Positions 1-6,922 are shown, counted from the stretch's first letter. The stretch is 7,892 nt of DNA from JANMEX01 sp031422915 (GCA_031422915.1 JANPEK010000225.1:1-7892), one strand, 5' to 3'. The notes: a model not told the origin generated them from the sequence alone. Numbers and translations: made by a program.

Positions 1-487
1 TTTCCACGGAGCGAAGCGTATCTTCGCGGGCCAGCGCGCCGATGCCCTGTTTGATCGAATCAATTTCCTTGCGCAGTGCCAGTCCCCAGTCATCCTGAGG
101 CTTGGCGTTCAACCGGCGCATTTCGCCCCGAAGCTGTTGTAGCTCGTTCATGACCGAAGCCATTTGCGTATGCTGTGCCTCTTCTAAGCGGGCGCGTTCG
201 ACATCTCGGACGATCTTGTCCATATCGCGTCCACCAGTTGAGCGATCCATTGTCGGGCGAGACGGCGTTCCTTGGCGGTTCAAACCGGAGACGTCATTTG
301 AAAGCTTGCGCATTCTGTCGGCAATCTCGTCAGAATAGCTTGCAGGATTTGCGTCGGAGCGCCCACGCATGAGGTCCAGCCTTGCCTCAATGCCGCCGAT
401 GGTTGCTTCAAGGTCATCAAGTGACGATGCCGCCTTGCGTTGGCGTCCGGTGTTGAGCTGATCGTAAATGCTGTAACGATTGGTCAT
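1..487 (-). CDS. PodJ-like polar localization factor, N-terminal part (runs off left edge)
   Basis: An uninterrupted frame reads leftward from ATG at 487-485 for 162 codons and reaches the window edge without a stop, so only the N-terminus is present. The start is supported by AGGCGAG about five bases upstream. The protein begins MTNRYSIYDQLNTG and has an SSLDDLEATIGGIEARLDL segment (residues 21-39) resembling, from memory, the opening of rhizobial PodJ proteins. Residues about 85-160 are rich in charged residues with regularly spaced hydrophobics (KIVRDVERARLEEAQ, MNELQQLRGEMRRL), which fits coiled coil. PodJ homologues are polar scaffold proteins with an N-terminal coiled-coil part, one membrane segment and C-terminal Sel1-like repeats; the latter two would lie outside the window. 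The next gene, divergently transcribed, is merR, an arrangement I recall from other Hyphomicrobiales. The coding call is strong; the PodJ name is an inference from the N-terminus and context, and another coiled-coil protein is possible. Confidence 0.6.
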   Translation of the reverse strand, partial: MTNRYSIYDQLNTGRQRKAASSLDDLEATIGGIEARLDLMRGRSDANPASYSDEIADRMRKLSNDVSGLNRQGTPSRPTMDRSTGGRDMDKIVRDVERARLEEAQHTQMASVMNELQQLRGEMRRLNAKPQDDWGLALRKEIDSIKQGIGALAREDTLRSVE

Positions 488-542
488 GTGGCTCGCCTGA
501 ATGTTCGCGGCTGTTCAATGACGGTTGCTTTGACCGACAGCT

Positions 543-547
543 GACTC
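543..547. promoter_or_regulatory. GANTC (CcrM-type) methylation site upstream of podJ-like gene
   Basis: The sequence GACTC lies 56 bases upstream of the podJ-like start codon. In alphaproteobacteria the CcrM methylase modifies GANTC, and GcrA-dependent cell-cycle promoters often carry such a site. A GANTC occurs often by chance, so the regulatory reading is only an inference from its position. Confidence 0.25.
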
Positions 548-574
548 ATCCCGCCCGGAAATCCCTATGTCCGA

Positions 575-590
575 ATGACATTGGGGTCAT
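575..590. repeat. Short inverted repeat upstream of podJ-like gene
   Basis: ATGAC (575-579) and GTCAT (586-590) are perfect inverted 5-base arms around six bases, about 90 bases upstream of the podJ-like start. It could be a protein-binding site, but arms this short may be chance. Confidence 0.2.
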
Positions 591-672
591 GCCGCCAAAC
601 CCAAACTGATCGTGCAAGACGCATGACACAACAGGACACGGATCACCGTTTCCTCACCTTTCGTTGAACCTG

Positions 673-698
673 GTAAACAAGCCGTTAACACACATTAA
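673..698 (-). promoter_or_regulatory. Possible CtrA-binding boxes upstream of podJ-like gene
   Basis: Read on the minus strand, TTAA-N7-TTTACC (688 to about 672) matches the alphaproteobacterial CtrA box TTAA-N7-TTAAC with one change in the second half. An overlapping TTAA-N6-TTAA (685-688 and 695-698 on the plus strand) has the right half-sites but a spacer one base short. The cluster lies about 185-210 bases upstream of the podJ-like start. PodJ expression is cell-cycle controlled in Caulobacter and rhizobia, so the location makes sense, but neither box is exact. Confidence 0.3.
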
Positions 699-751
699 AA
701 TCTCATTTGAAAAGGTGGCCCCAACCTGGACTGGATTGCAACAATTCGTGA

Positions 752-779
752 TTGTCCGCAGGCTTGCGATCCTTATGCG
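752..779 (+). promoter_or_regulatory. Possible merR promoter
   Basis: TTGTCC (752-757) and TATGCG (774-779) are separated by 16 bases and form a plausible sigma70-type pair about 125 bases before the chosen merR start. The first hexamer overlaps the right arm of an ACAAT/ATTGT inverted repeat (741-755). An operator-like core (794-802) lies just downstream, where repressor binding would block transcription. The match to consensus is modest. Confidence 0.3.
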
Positions 780-793
780 GCTTCTGTATTACC

Positions 794-802
794 TTTACGT
801 AA
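794..802. promoter_or_regulatory. Possible autoregulatory MerR operator core
   Basis: TTTACGTAA matches the centre of the large palindrome upstream of the acyl-CoA dehydrogenase (TTTACGCAA, 1470-1478) at eight of nine bases, and TTACGTAA (795-802) is itself an 8-base palindrome. The outer arms of the larger site are only weakly kept. The position upstream of merR fits autoregulation, but binding by MerR is an inference. Confidence 0.35.
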
Positions 803-902
803 GATGATTGTCGGGTCGGGAGCCAAGGTTGGTTGCCGCAACTCGGTTTGTGGTCTGAAGGATTCGGTCTTTCCCACATTGTCTAAACACATGAGGACGA
901 AG

Positions 903-1358
903 ATGGTAGTATTCAGCGTGGCCGCGGCCACAGGTGATGAATTTGTCTCGATTGAACGGGGCAATGACAATGAAGAGTTCATGCGCATAGGCGACGTCTC
1001 GGATTCCTTCGGGGTAACGCTGCGCACGCTCCGGTTTTATGAAGACAAGAACCTCATTCAGCCCAAGCGCCAAGGCGTAACGAGGCTTTACAGCCGCCGT
1101 GACCGCGCGCGGATCAAGTTGATACTGCTTGGCAAAAAGGTTGGATTTTCGCTGCGTGAAGTGAAACAGTTGATTGATCTCTATGAACCCGGGGGGTCAA
1201 ACACCGTGCAGATGAAGGCAATTCTTGAAAAGTCTGCCAAGCAGCTGGACAAGATGAAACAACAGCGCACTGCTGTCGATGAAGCAATCAGCGAATTGGT
1301 CAACGGCATCAACATGTTGGCAGACAAGTTGGGCGTGCCGCACTTGGCAGCTGCCTGA
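903..1358 (+). CDS. MerR-family transcriptional regulator of the adjacent beta-oxidation operon
   Basis: With ATG at 903 the protein has 151 residues. It carries the MerR DNA-binding domain from about residue 27: RIGDVSDSFGVTLRTLRFYEDKNLI is the helix-turn-helix and the typical MerR RFYEDKGL-like signature, followed by the RLYSRRDRARIKLI wing and second HTH-like element. Residues 105-142 form a predicted dimerization coiled coil (ILEKSAKQLDKMKQQRTAV). There is no cysteine, so this is not a metal-thiolate sensor of the MerR/CueR/ZntR kind; the short C-terminus would suit an acyl-CoA-responsive regulator of the LiuR kind. The start at 903 is chosen because GAGG (893-896) precedes it by six bases. 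An upstream ATG at 804 would start inside the operator-like core, and ATG 981 would begin at the family domain itself but has a poorer ribosome site. Divergence from podJ and the downstream operator suggest control of the three following genes and of itself. Confidence 0.9.
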   Translation: MVVFSVAAATGDEFVSIERGNDNEEFMRIGDVSDSFGVTLRTLRFYEDKNLIQPKRQGVTRLYSRRDRARIKLILLGKKVGFSLREVKQLIDLYEPGGSNTVQMKAILEKSAKQLDKMKQQRTAVDEAISELVNGINMLADKLGVPHLAAA

Positions 1359-1428
1359 TCGAGACAGTCCGCTTCGAGCATATCCTGAAGGGCGTGGGGC
1401 ATAGAGGGATTGCATGCAGTGGATTGAG

Positions 1429-1465
1429 CGCCCGGTCGTCTGATGACCGGGCGTATTTCTTTGTT
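1429..1465 (+). terminator. Rho-independent terminator of merR
   Basis: A perfect nine-base stem, CGCCCGGTC (1429-1437) with GACCGGGCG (1445-1453), closes a seven-base loop and is followed by the T-rich run TATTTCTTTGTT. It lies about 70 bases after the merR stop and should separate merR from the fad operon. Its tail touches the left edge of the operator palindrome. Confidence 0.85.
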
Positions 1466-1485
1466 GACGTTTACGCAAACGTCAA
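1464..1485. promoter_or_regulatory. Operator palindrome of the fad operon, probable MerR site
   Basis: Perfect nine-base arms, TTGACGTTT (1464-1472) and AAACGTCAA (1477-1485), flank ACGC. Because the central CG also pairs, 20 of 22 positions are symmetric. The left arm supplies a consensus-like -35 hexamer TTGACG. MerR-family regulators of fatty-acid and branched-chain amino-acid breakdown (LiuR type) are known to use ACGT-containing palindromes of this general kind. A core of this site recurs upstream of merR. That MerR is the bound protein is inferred from these points. Confidence 0.65.
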
Positions 1486-1491
1486 TATTTT
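1464..1491 (+). promoter_or_regulatory. Probable promoter of the fad operon
   Basis: TTGACG (1464-1469) and TATTTT (1486-1491) are 16 bases apart, with the -35 inside the operator arm and the -10 directly after the palindrome. A protein on the palindrome would cover -35 and spacer, which favours repression. An alternative -10, TATGCT (1507-1512), lacks a good -35 at the right distance. The implied leader is roughly 50 bases. Confidence 0.45.
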
Positions 1492-1548
1492 GTTTTGCAA
1501 GTCCGCTATGCTTGGGTTGCCATTTTTTGATTCCTTGGGAGAGATTTT

Positions 1549-3345
1549 ATGCCGGTTTATCGCGCGCCCGTCGAAGACACTCTTTTCATCCTAAATGACG
1601 TGCTGGGCTATCAGCGCTATAGCAATCTGCCTGGTTTCGCTGACACCACGCCGGATGTCCTTGAGGCAATCCTCGGCGAAGGCGCAAAGCTTGCCGAAAA
1701 TGTGCTCCATCCGACAAATCTGGATGGCGATCATACTGGCTGCGTCCGCAATGCCGATGGATCGGTGACAACGCCCGAAAGTTTCAAGAATGCTTACAAG
1801 CAATATCGGGACGGCGGCTGGTTAGGGCTGGCGGTAGATGTCGAATATGGCGGGCAGGGCTTGCCTTACACCGTTCACTCGGCGGTTGGCGAGTATTTCT
1901 CGTCCGCCAACATGGCGTTCACCATGTACCCCGGGCTGACCCAAGGAGCGATCGCTGCGATCTATGTTCACGGCACCGACGAGCAGAAGGCCAAATGGCT
2001 TCCGAACATGACCGACGGTCTGTGGACTGGCACCATGAACCTGACCGAGCCCCATTGCGGCACGGACTTGGGCCTGTTGCGCACCAAGGCCGTTCCGCAA
2101 AGCGACGGTTCCTACAAAATCTCAGGTCAGAAGATATTCATCTCAGCTGGCGAGCATGATCTTTCCGAGAATATCGTCCATCTGGTCCTTGCCCGCATTG
2201 AAGGTGCTCCAGAAGGCGTCAAGGGCATTTCACTGTTCATCGTGCCAAAGTTCATGCTTGATGAAAACGGCAACCCGGACGCGCGCAATGCAGTATCTTG
2301 CGGCTCAATCGAAGAAAAGATGGGCATCCACGGCAATTCGACCTGCGTGATGAATTATGACGAAGCGACCGGTCATCTGCTCGGCGAAGAGCATAAAGGC
2401 CTCAAGGCTATGTTCACCATGATGAATGAGGCGCGCCTTGGCGTTGGCCTTCAAGGGTTGGCGGTTTCAGAAATCGCTTACCAAAATGCCGCCAATTACG
2501 CCCGCGAGCGGATACAGGGTCGCGCTCTGACCGGCCCCAAAGCGTTGGACAAAAAGGCCGATCCGATTATCGTCCATCCGGATGTGCGCCGCACGCTGAT
2601 GACCATCCGCGCGTTTAATGAGGCAGGCCGCGCATTTGTCCTGTGGACAGCGTTGAAATCAGACATCGCCCACCGTTCGCCGGACGAACAGGAACGGACG
2701 TTGGCCGATGACGTTCTTGGGCTCGTCACACCAGTTATTAAAGGCGTGTTGACCGACAAGGGTTTTGATCATGCTGTGATGGCGCAGCAGATGTATGGCG
2801 GCCATGGCTACATCGAAGAGTGGGGAATGAGCCAGTTTGTCCGCGATGCCCGCATCGCGATGATTTACGAAGGCGCAAATGGTGTGCAGGCGCTGGATCT
2901 TGTGGGGCGCAAGCTCGGTCTCGGCGGCGGCCGCGCGATTATGGCTTATTTCAAGGAGGTCGGCGACTTCTGCGAAGCCAACCGCTCTGAGGAGAACATG
3001 GCCCCCTTCACTAAGGCTCTGAAGAAAGGCCTGAATGATCTTCAGGCCGCCGCCATGTGGTTCATGCAGAACGGAATGGCCAAGCCTGATAATGCAGGTG
3101 CTGGTTCCACCGACTTCATGCACTTGTTCGGGCTCGTGTCGCTGGGTCATATGTGGGCCATGATGGCCAAGGCCGCACAGGACAAGCTCGCTGCCGGCGG
3201 CAATGGGAATACCGATTATCTTGGCAACAAGCTGGTTTTGGCGCGCTTTTACATGGAGCGCCTTATGCCGGAAACAGCACTTCGCCTGCACCGCATCCAA
3301 ATCGGTGCCGAAACTGTGATGGAATTGCCAGCTGAGGCGTTCTGA
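1549..3345 (+). CDS. Acyl-CoA dehydrogenase, ~600-residue FadE5/DmdC-like class
   Basis: This 598-residue flavoprotein catalyses the first oxidation of an acyl-CoA to trans-2-enoyl-CoA, passing electrons to electron-transfer flavoprotein. The order of parts is: a short N-terminal acyl-CoA dehydrogenase segment beginning MPVYRAPVEDTLFIL; the alpha-helical domain to about 155; the middle beta domain with the FAD-contact signature TMNLTEPHCGTDLG (162-175) and KISGQKIFIS; the C-terminal helical domain with MYGGHGYIEEWGMSQF (415-430) and the catalytic-base motif IYEG, placing the base at Glu441; and an extra C-terminal domain of about 130 residues found in this long class. The start is supported by GGGAGAG (1537-1543), five bases upstream. 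The long class includes FadE5 and the DMSP-pathway enzyme DmdC, so chain-length specificity cannot be read from the sequence; the linked thiolase and FadB favour ordinary beta-oxidation. It is the first gene of the operon, directly behind the operator. Confidence 0.95.
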   Translation: MPVYRAPVEDTLFILNDVLGYQRYSNLPGFADTTPDVLEAILGEGAKLAENVLHPTNLDGDHTGCVRNADGSVTTPESFKNAYKQYRDGGWLGLAVDVEYGGQGLPYTVHSAVGEYFSSANMAFTMYPGLTQGAIAAIYVHGTDEQKAKWLPNMTDGLWTGTMNLTEPHCGTDLGLLRTKAVPQSDGSYKISGQKIFISAGEHDLSENIVHLVLARIEGAPEGVKGISLFIVPKFMLDENGNPDARNAVSCGSIEEKMGIHGNSTCVMNYDEATGHLLGEEHKGLKAMFTMMNEARLGVGLQGLAVSEIAYQNAANYARERIQGRALTGPKALDKKADPIIVHPDVRRTLMTIRAFNEAGRAFVLWTALKSDIAHRSPDEQERTLADDVLGLVTPVIKGVLTDKGFDHAVMAQQMYGGHGYIEEWGMSQFVRDARIAMIYEGANGVQALDLVGRKLGLGGGRAIMAYFKEVGDFCEANRSEENMAPFTKALKKGLNDLQAAAMWFMQNGMAKPDNAGAGSTDFMHLFGLVSLGHMWAMMAKAAQDKLAAGGNGNTDYLGNKLVLARFYMERLMPETALRLHRIQIGAETVMELPAEAF

Positions 3346-3442
3346 ACCGCTTGACCTTCACTTGGATCGGCAGAAACTGCCCGTCCGGGATTTGATTTGA
3401 ACCGGGCCTGCCAAGAGGCGGTCCGTGGAGAGGACAACAAAC
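3346..3442 (+). other. Intercistronic region with alternative hairpins
   Basis: The 97-base gap between the dehydrogenase and thiolase genes can form a short hairpin GGCAG-AAA-CTGCC (3369-3381). Alternatively it can form a longer bulged one in which GGCAG (3369-3373) pairs with CTGCC (3408-3412) and GCCCG (3379-3383) with CGGGC (3403-3407). The two exclude each other. No T-run follows, so this is not an intrinsic terminator; RNA processing or stability is possible. Confidence 0.35.
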
Positions 3443-4651
3443 ATGGCTGATGCATTTATCTACGATCACGTGCGCACACCGCGCGGCCGCGGCAAGAAGG
3501 ATGGCTCGCTGCACGAAGTTCCGGCAGTGCGGCTTGGCGCAAAGGTGCTTGAAGCATTGCGCGACCGCAACGGCCTCGATACCGGCAAGGTTGATGACAT
3601 CATTTTCGGCTGTGTCGATCCGGTCGGCGAAGCTGGCGCAGTTATCCCGCGCTCTTCCGCGTTCGAAGCTGGCTACGACTTCCGCGCACCTGGAATGCAA
3701 ATCTCGCGGTTCTGCGCCTCCGGTCTCGACGCCATCAACTTCGGTGCGGCCAAGATTGTTCAGGGTGCTGATGACATCGTCATTGCGGGCGGTGTCGAAT
3801 CCATGTCACGCGTCGGCATGGGCGCCGCTGGCGGTGCCTGGTATATGGACCCGTCGGTCGGCCTCCCGGGCTATTTCATGCCGCAAGGCGTTTCGGCTGA
3901 CTTGATTGCCACCAAATACGGTTTCTCGCGCGATGACGTTGATGCATACGCGGTTGAGAGCCAGAAGCGCTCGGCCAATTCATGGTCAAAAGGCTATTTC
4001 AAGAATTCCGTGATTCAGGTGAACGACCAAAACGGGCTGCTGATCCTCGACAAAGACGAACACATGCGTCCAAGCACTGATATGCAGAGCCTGGCCTCGC
4101 TGCAGCCCGCTTTTGTCATGCAGGGCGAGATGGGTGGCTTTGATGCCGTTGCAATCCAAGCCCATCCAGATGTCGAAACGGTCAACCACGTCCATCATGC
4201 CGGCAATTCGTCCGGCATTGTCGATGGTGCCGCGGCCGTGATTTTGGGCTCGAAGGCCGCCGGCAAAATGCTCTCATCCAAGCCGCGCGCCCGAATCCGC
4301 GCCTTCGCAAACATCGGCTCTGATCCTGCGCTGATGCTGACCGGCCCGGTCGATGTGACTGAAAAGTTGCTCAAACGCGCCAAGATAAAGTTGTCGGACA
4401 TTGACCTTTTCGAGCTCAATGAAGCGTTCGCTGCTGTGGTTCTGCGCTACATGCAGGCCTTCGACATTCCACATGACAAGATCAACGTCTGCGGCGGCGC
4501 CATCGCTATGGGCCATCCGCTTGGGGCAACCGGCGCGATTATCCTTGGCACTGTGCTGGACGAGCTCGAGCGGCGCGATTTGAACATCGCGCTGGTCACC
4601 CTTTGCATCGGTGCTGGCATGGGCACTGCAACCATCATTGAACGCGTCTGA
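3443..4651 (+). CDS. fadA: Acetyl-CoA C-acyltransferase (3-ketoacyl-CoA thiolase)
   Basis: This 402-residue thiolase cleaves 3-ketoacyl-CoA with free CoA, giving acetyl-CoA and a shortened acyl-CoA, the last step of the cycle. The full set of active-site motifs is present: nucleophile Cys91 in RFCASGLDA, the NEAF loop (326-329), His358 in MGHPLGATGA, and the second cysteine Cys388 in LCIGAGMG. The substrate-loop signature HHAGNSSGIVDGAAA spans 251-265. Length is normal for the family. ATG 3443 is chosen because GGAGAGGA (3427-3434) precedes it by eight bases and MADAFIYDHVRTPRG is the typical thiolase beginning; a GTG at 3425 overlaps that ribosome site and is rejected. The gene lies 97 bases after the dehydrogenase and 20 before the FadB-like gene, so it probably shares a transcript and works with the FadB-like protein as the two halves of a trifunctional complex. 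Confidence 0.96.
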   Translation: MADAFIYDHVRTPRGRGKKDGSLHEVPAVRLGAKVLEALRDRNGLDTGKVDDIIFGCVDPVGEAGAVIPRSSAFEAGYDFRAPGMQISRFCASGLDAINFGAAKIVQGADDIVIAGGVESMSRVGMGAAGGAWYMDPSVGLPGYFMPQGVSADLIATKYGFSRDDVDAYAVESQKRSANSWSKGYFKNSVIQVNDQNGLLILDKDEHMRPSTDMQSLASLQPAFVMQGEMGGFDAVAIQAHPDVETVNHVHHAGNSSGIVDGAAAVILGSKAAGKMLSSKPRARIRAFANIGSDPALMLTGPVDVTEKLLKRAKIKLSDIDLFELNEAFAAVVLRYMQAFDIPHDKINVCGGAIAMGHPLGATGAIILGTVLDELERRDLNIALVTLCIGAGMGTATIIERV

Positions 4652-4671
4652 GAAGTTGGAGATAATAAGTT

Positions 4672-6876
4672 ATGACTTACAACAATTTCACATATGACGT
4701 GGACACTGACGGTATCGCGCTCATCACGTGGGACATGCCGGGCAAATCGATGAACGTGTTCACCGAGGAGGTGATGAACGAACTCGACGCGCTGCTCACA
4801 GCAACAGTTGGCGATGCTGCCGTTAAGGGCGTGGTTTTCACCTCCGGCAAGGACTCGTTCTCCGGCGGTGCTGATCTGACAATGCTTAAAGCCATGTTCG
4901 AGATGTACAATTCCGAAAAGGCAAAGGACCCGGCCAACGCCGTCAAACTGCTGTTCGATGTCGCGGGCCGCATGACATGGCTGTTCCGTCGGATCGAAAC
5001 CTGCGGCAAGCCATGGGTTTCGGCCATCAATGGCGTTTGCATGGGGGGTGCTCTAGAGCTTTCGCTTGCCTGCCATGGACGTGTTGTGTCCGACGACCCC
5101 AAGGTCAAGCTGGCGCTGCCGGAGGTTAAGGTGGGCATATTCCCGGGCGCCGGCGGAACACAGCGTGTCCCACGGCTTACCAACCAGCAAGACGCGCTTC
5201 AGATGATGACCACTGGCTCAAACCTCACCGGTTCGCGCGCCAAGGCGATGAGTCTCGTCCATGAAGTCGTCCCGGCCAAGAAACTGGTTCAGGCCGCCAA
5301 GGACATGATCAACGCCGGTCTGAAGCCAGTCCAGCCATGGGATGAGAAGGGCTTCAAATTGCCAGGCGGCGCGGTCTATTCCGCGCAAGGGGCAAACCTT
5401 TGGCCAGCAGCTTCCGCAATACTCCGCCGCGAAACCAACATGAATTACCCCGGCGCGGCTGCGATCCTGAAATGCGTTTATGAAGGCCTTTTGGTGCCGT
5501 TTGATACAGGGCTCAAGATCGAACAACGCTATTTCACCAACGTTCTGCAGACCACCGAGGCAGGCATGATGATCCGTTCGCTTTTTGTCTCGCTGCAAGA
5601 GCTGAACAAGGGCGCGCGCCGTCCGAAAGACATAAAACCCAGCAAAATCAAAAAGATCGGCGTTATCGGTGCGGGCTTTATGGGTGCGTCGATTGGTTAT
5701 GTTACCGCCAAGGCAGGCATTGACGTTGTGCTGATCGACCGTGACCAGCAGGCGGCAGACAAGGGCAAGGCCATTTCGGATGATCTGATCACCAAAGACA
5801 TGCAAAAGGGCAGGGCCACTGTCGCCGACAAGGAAGCGTTGCTGTCCCGCATTCAGGCTACGCCCGATTATGCCGCTTTGGAGAATTGTGATCTCGTCAT
5901 CGAGGCCGTTTTTGAAGACCGAGATGTTAAGCGCGTGGTTACCGAAAAGGCGGAAGCTGCAATTAAGTCATTTGCCATAATGGCATCAAACACCTCGACG
6001 CTGCCGATCACTGGCCTCGCCAAAGTCTCCGTCCGCCCCAAAAATTTCATCGGCATCCACTTCTTCTCGCCGGTGGACAAGATGATGCTGGTTGAGATCA
6101 TTATGGGCAAGAAGACGGGCGATAAGGCACTTGCGTTAGCGTTGGATTACGTTCGTGCAATCAAGAAGACACCGATTGTGGTCAACGATACTCGCGGCTT
6201 TTATGTGAACCGCTGTGTTCTTCAATACATGTCCGAAGCCTACAACATGCTAATCGAAGGCGTTCCGGCGATCATGATCGAGAATGCCGCCAAGATGGCA
6301 GGCATGCCGGTTGGCCCGCTGGCGCTCAACGATGAAACAGCCATCGACCTCAGCCAGAAAATCCTGAAAGCCGCTCTGGCTGATCTGGGTTCGAAATCAA
6401 TCAATCCAAAACATCTCGATTTCGTCAACGCACTGGTGGACAAGCATGACCGCAAGGGCCGCAAGAACGGCAAGGGGTTCTATGACTACCCGGCCAAGCC
6501 GGCCAAAAAGCATATCTGGCCGGGTCTCAAGGATTTGTTCCCGCAACAAAACGCTGACAAGGTCAATGTCGCCGAGCTGAAGGAACGTTTCCTCACTGTC
6601 ATCGCGCTTGAGGCAGCACGCGTCATGGAAGAAGGCATTGTCACGGACCCGCGCGAAGCAGACGTCGGCTCTATCCTCGCATTCGGCTTTGCGCCATATA
6701 CAGGTGGAACGCTTTCCTACATCGACGGCATGGGCGCAGCGGTTTTTGTGAAGCGCGCCAAGGCGTTGCAAAAGAAATACGGCCCGCAATACAAAGTGAA
6801 CAAGCTGCTTGAAGACATGGCTGCCAAGGGTGATTCATTTTACAGTCGCTACGATCCGTATCTCAAGGCAGCTTGA
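4672..6876 (+). CDS. fadB: Bifunctional enoyl-CoA hydratase / 3-hydroxyacyl-CoA dehydrogenase
   Basis: This 734-residue fusion performs the hydration and NAD-dependent oxidation steps of beta-oxidation. The N-terminal crotonase-fold domain (about 1-200) has the oxyanion segment FSGGADL (63-69) and both catalytic glutamates, Glu129 in GGALELSLACH and Glu151 in LPEVKVGIFPGAGG, corresponding to Glu119 and Glu139 of E. coli FadB. A linker (about 210-325) leads to the dehydrogenase: the NAD-binding motif GAGFMG (333-338), catalytic His463 in GIHFFSPV and its partner Glu475 twelve residues later, then two C-terminal helical domains, the first around VVNDTRGFYVNR (503-514), the second from about 630. 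Size matches FadB/FadJ. GGAGAT (4658-4663) precedes the start by eight bases, and the 20-base gap after the thiolase indicates cotranscription. Whether it is closer to FadB or FadJ cannot be settled by eye; the symbol marks the function. Confidence 0.95.
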   Translation: MTYNNFTYDVDTDGIALITWDMPGKSMNVFTEEVMNELDALLTATVGDAAVKGVVFTSGKDSFSGGADLTMLKAMFEMYNSEKAKDPANAVKLLFDVAGRMTWLFRRIETCGKPWVSAINGVCMGGALELSLACHGRVVSDDPKVKLALPEVKVGIFPGAGGTQRVPRLTNQQDALQMMTTGSNLTGSRAKAMSLVHEVVPAKKLVQAAKDMINAGLKPVQPWDEKGFKLPGGAVYSAQGANLWPAASAILRRETNMNYPGAAAILKCVYEGLLVPFDTGLKIEQRYFTNVLQTTEAGMMIRSLFVSLQELNKGARRPKDIKPSKIKKIGVIGAGFMGASIGYVTAKAGIDVVLIDRDQQAADKGKAISDDLITKDMQKGRATVADKEALLSRIQATPDYAALENCDLVIEAVFEDRDVKRVVTEKAEAAIKSFAIMASNTSTLPITGLAKVSVRPKNFIGIHFFSPVDKMMLVEIIMGKKTGDKALALALDYVRAIKKTPIVVNDTRGFYVNRCVLQYMSEAYNMLIEGVPAIMIENAAKMAGMPVGPLALNDETAIDLSQKILKAALADLGSKSINPKHLDFVNALVDKHDRKGRKNGKGFYDYPAKPAKKHIWPGLKDLFPQQNADKVNVAELKERFLTVIALEAARVMEEGIVTDPREADVGSILAFGFAPYTGGTLSYIDGMGAAVFVKRAKALQKKYGPQYKVNKLLEDMAAKGDSFYSRYDPYLKAA

Positions 6877-6880
6877 AACC

Positions 6881-6895
6881 ATTTGGTAACCAAAT
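6881..6895. repeat. Perfect inverted repeat just after fadB
   Basis: ATTTGGT (6881-6887) and ACCAAAT (6889-6895) are perfect seven-base inverted arms around a single base, four bases after the fadB stop. With no loop it is better read as a binding site for a dimeric protein than as an RNA hairpin. It could control the downstream membrane-protein gene, whose start is about 100 bases away. Confidence 0.45.
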
Positions 6896-6898
6896 AGG

Positions 6899-6922
6899 AC
6901 CGTCGCCAATCAAGGCGGCGGT
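6899..6922 (+). terminator. Stem-loop at the end of the fad operon, no T-tract
   Basis: ACCGTCGCC (6899-6907) pairs with GGCGGCGGT (6914-6922) around a six-base loop; one of the nine pairs is a G-U. No T-run follows, so it is either a 3' stabilising hairpin or an imperfect terminator. It lies 22 bases after the fadB stop. Confidence 0.45.

Larger units (their letters stand above)
488..902. other. Divergent intergenic region between podJ-like gene and merR
   Basis: This 415-base stretch contains no convincing gene on either strand. It separates two divergently transcribed genes and should hold both promoters. On the podJ side there are a GACTC site (543-547), a short inverted repeat ATGAC/GTCAT (575-590), and an AT-rich TTAA cluster (673-698). 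On the merR side there are an ACAAT/ATTGT inverted repeat (741-745/751-755), a possible promoter (752-779) and an operator-like core (794-802). Confidence 0.7.

Noticed and set aside
102..372. Plus-strand open frames over the left end
   Set aside because: They are antisense to the podJ-like coding frame, which is open from 487 to the edge with plausible coiled-coil composition and a reasonable ribosome site.
804..902. Upstream ATG for merR giving a 184-residue protein
   Set aside because: It begins directly after an operator-like TTTACGTAA core, lacks a ribosome site, and would add residues unlike anything in the MerR family.
2659..3300. A 213-codon open frame on the minus strand inside the acyl-CoA dehydrogenase gene
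   Set aside because: It is antisense to a gene with clear catalytic motifs, and its translation shows no recognisable domain. Long antisense frames are common in GC-rich codon-biased genes.
3425..3442. GTG start six codons upstream for the thiolase
   Set aside because: It overlaps the strong ribosome-binding sequence GGAGAGGA that serves ATG 3443, and the family begins at MADAFIYDHVRTP.
4677..5183. A 168-codon open frame on the minus strand at the 5' end of fadB
   Set aside because: It is a shadow of the crotonase domain; its composition is serine-rich and low in structure.
5218..5805. A 195-codon open frame on the minus strand inside fadB
   Set aside because: It is antisense to conserved hydratase and dehydrogenase sequence, with no recognisable family and no convincing signals of its own.
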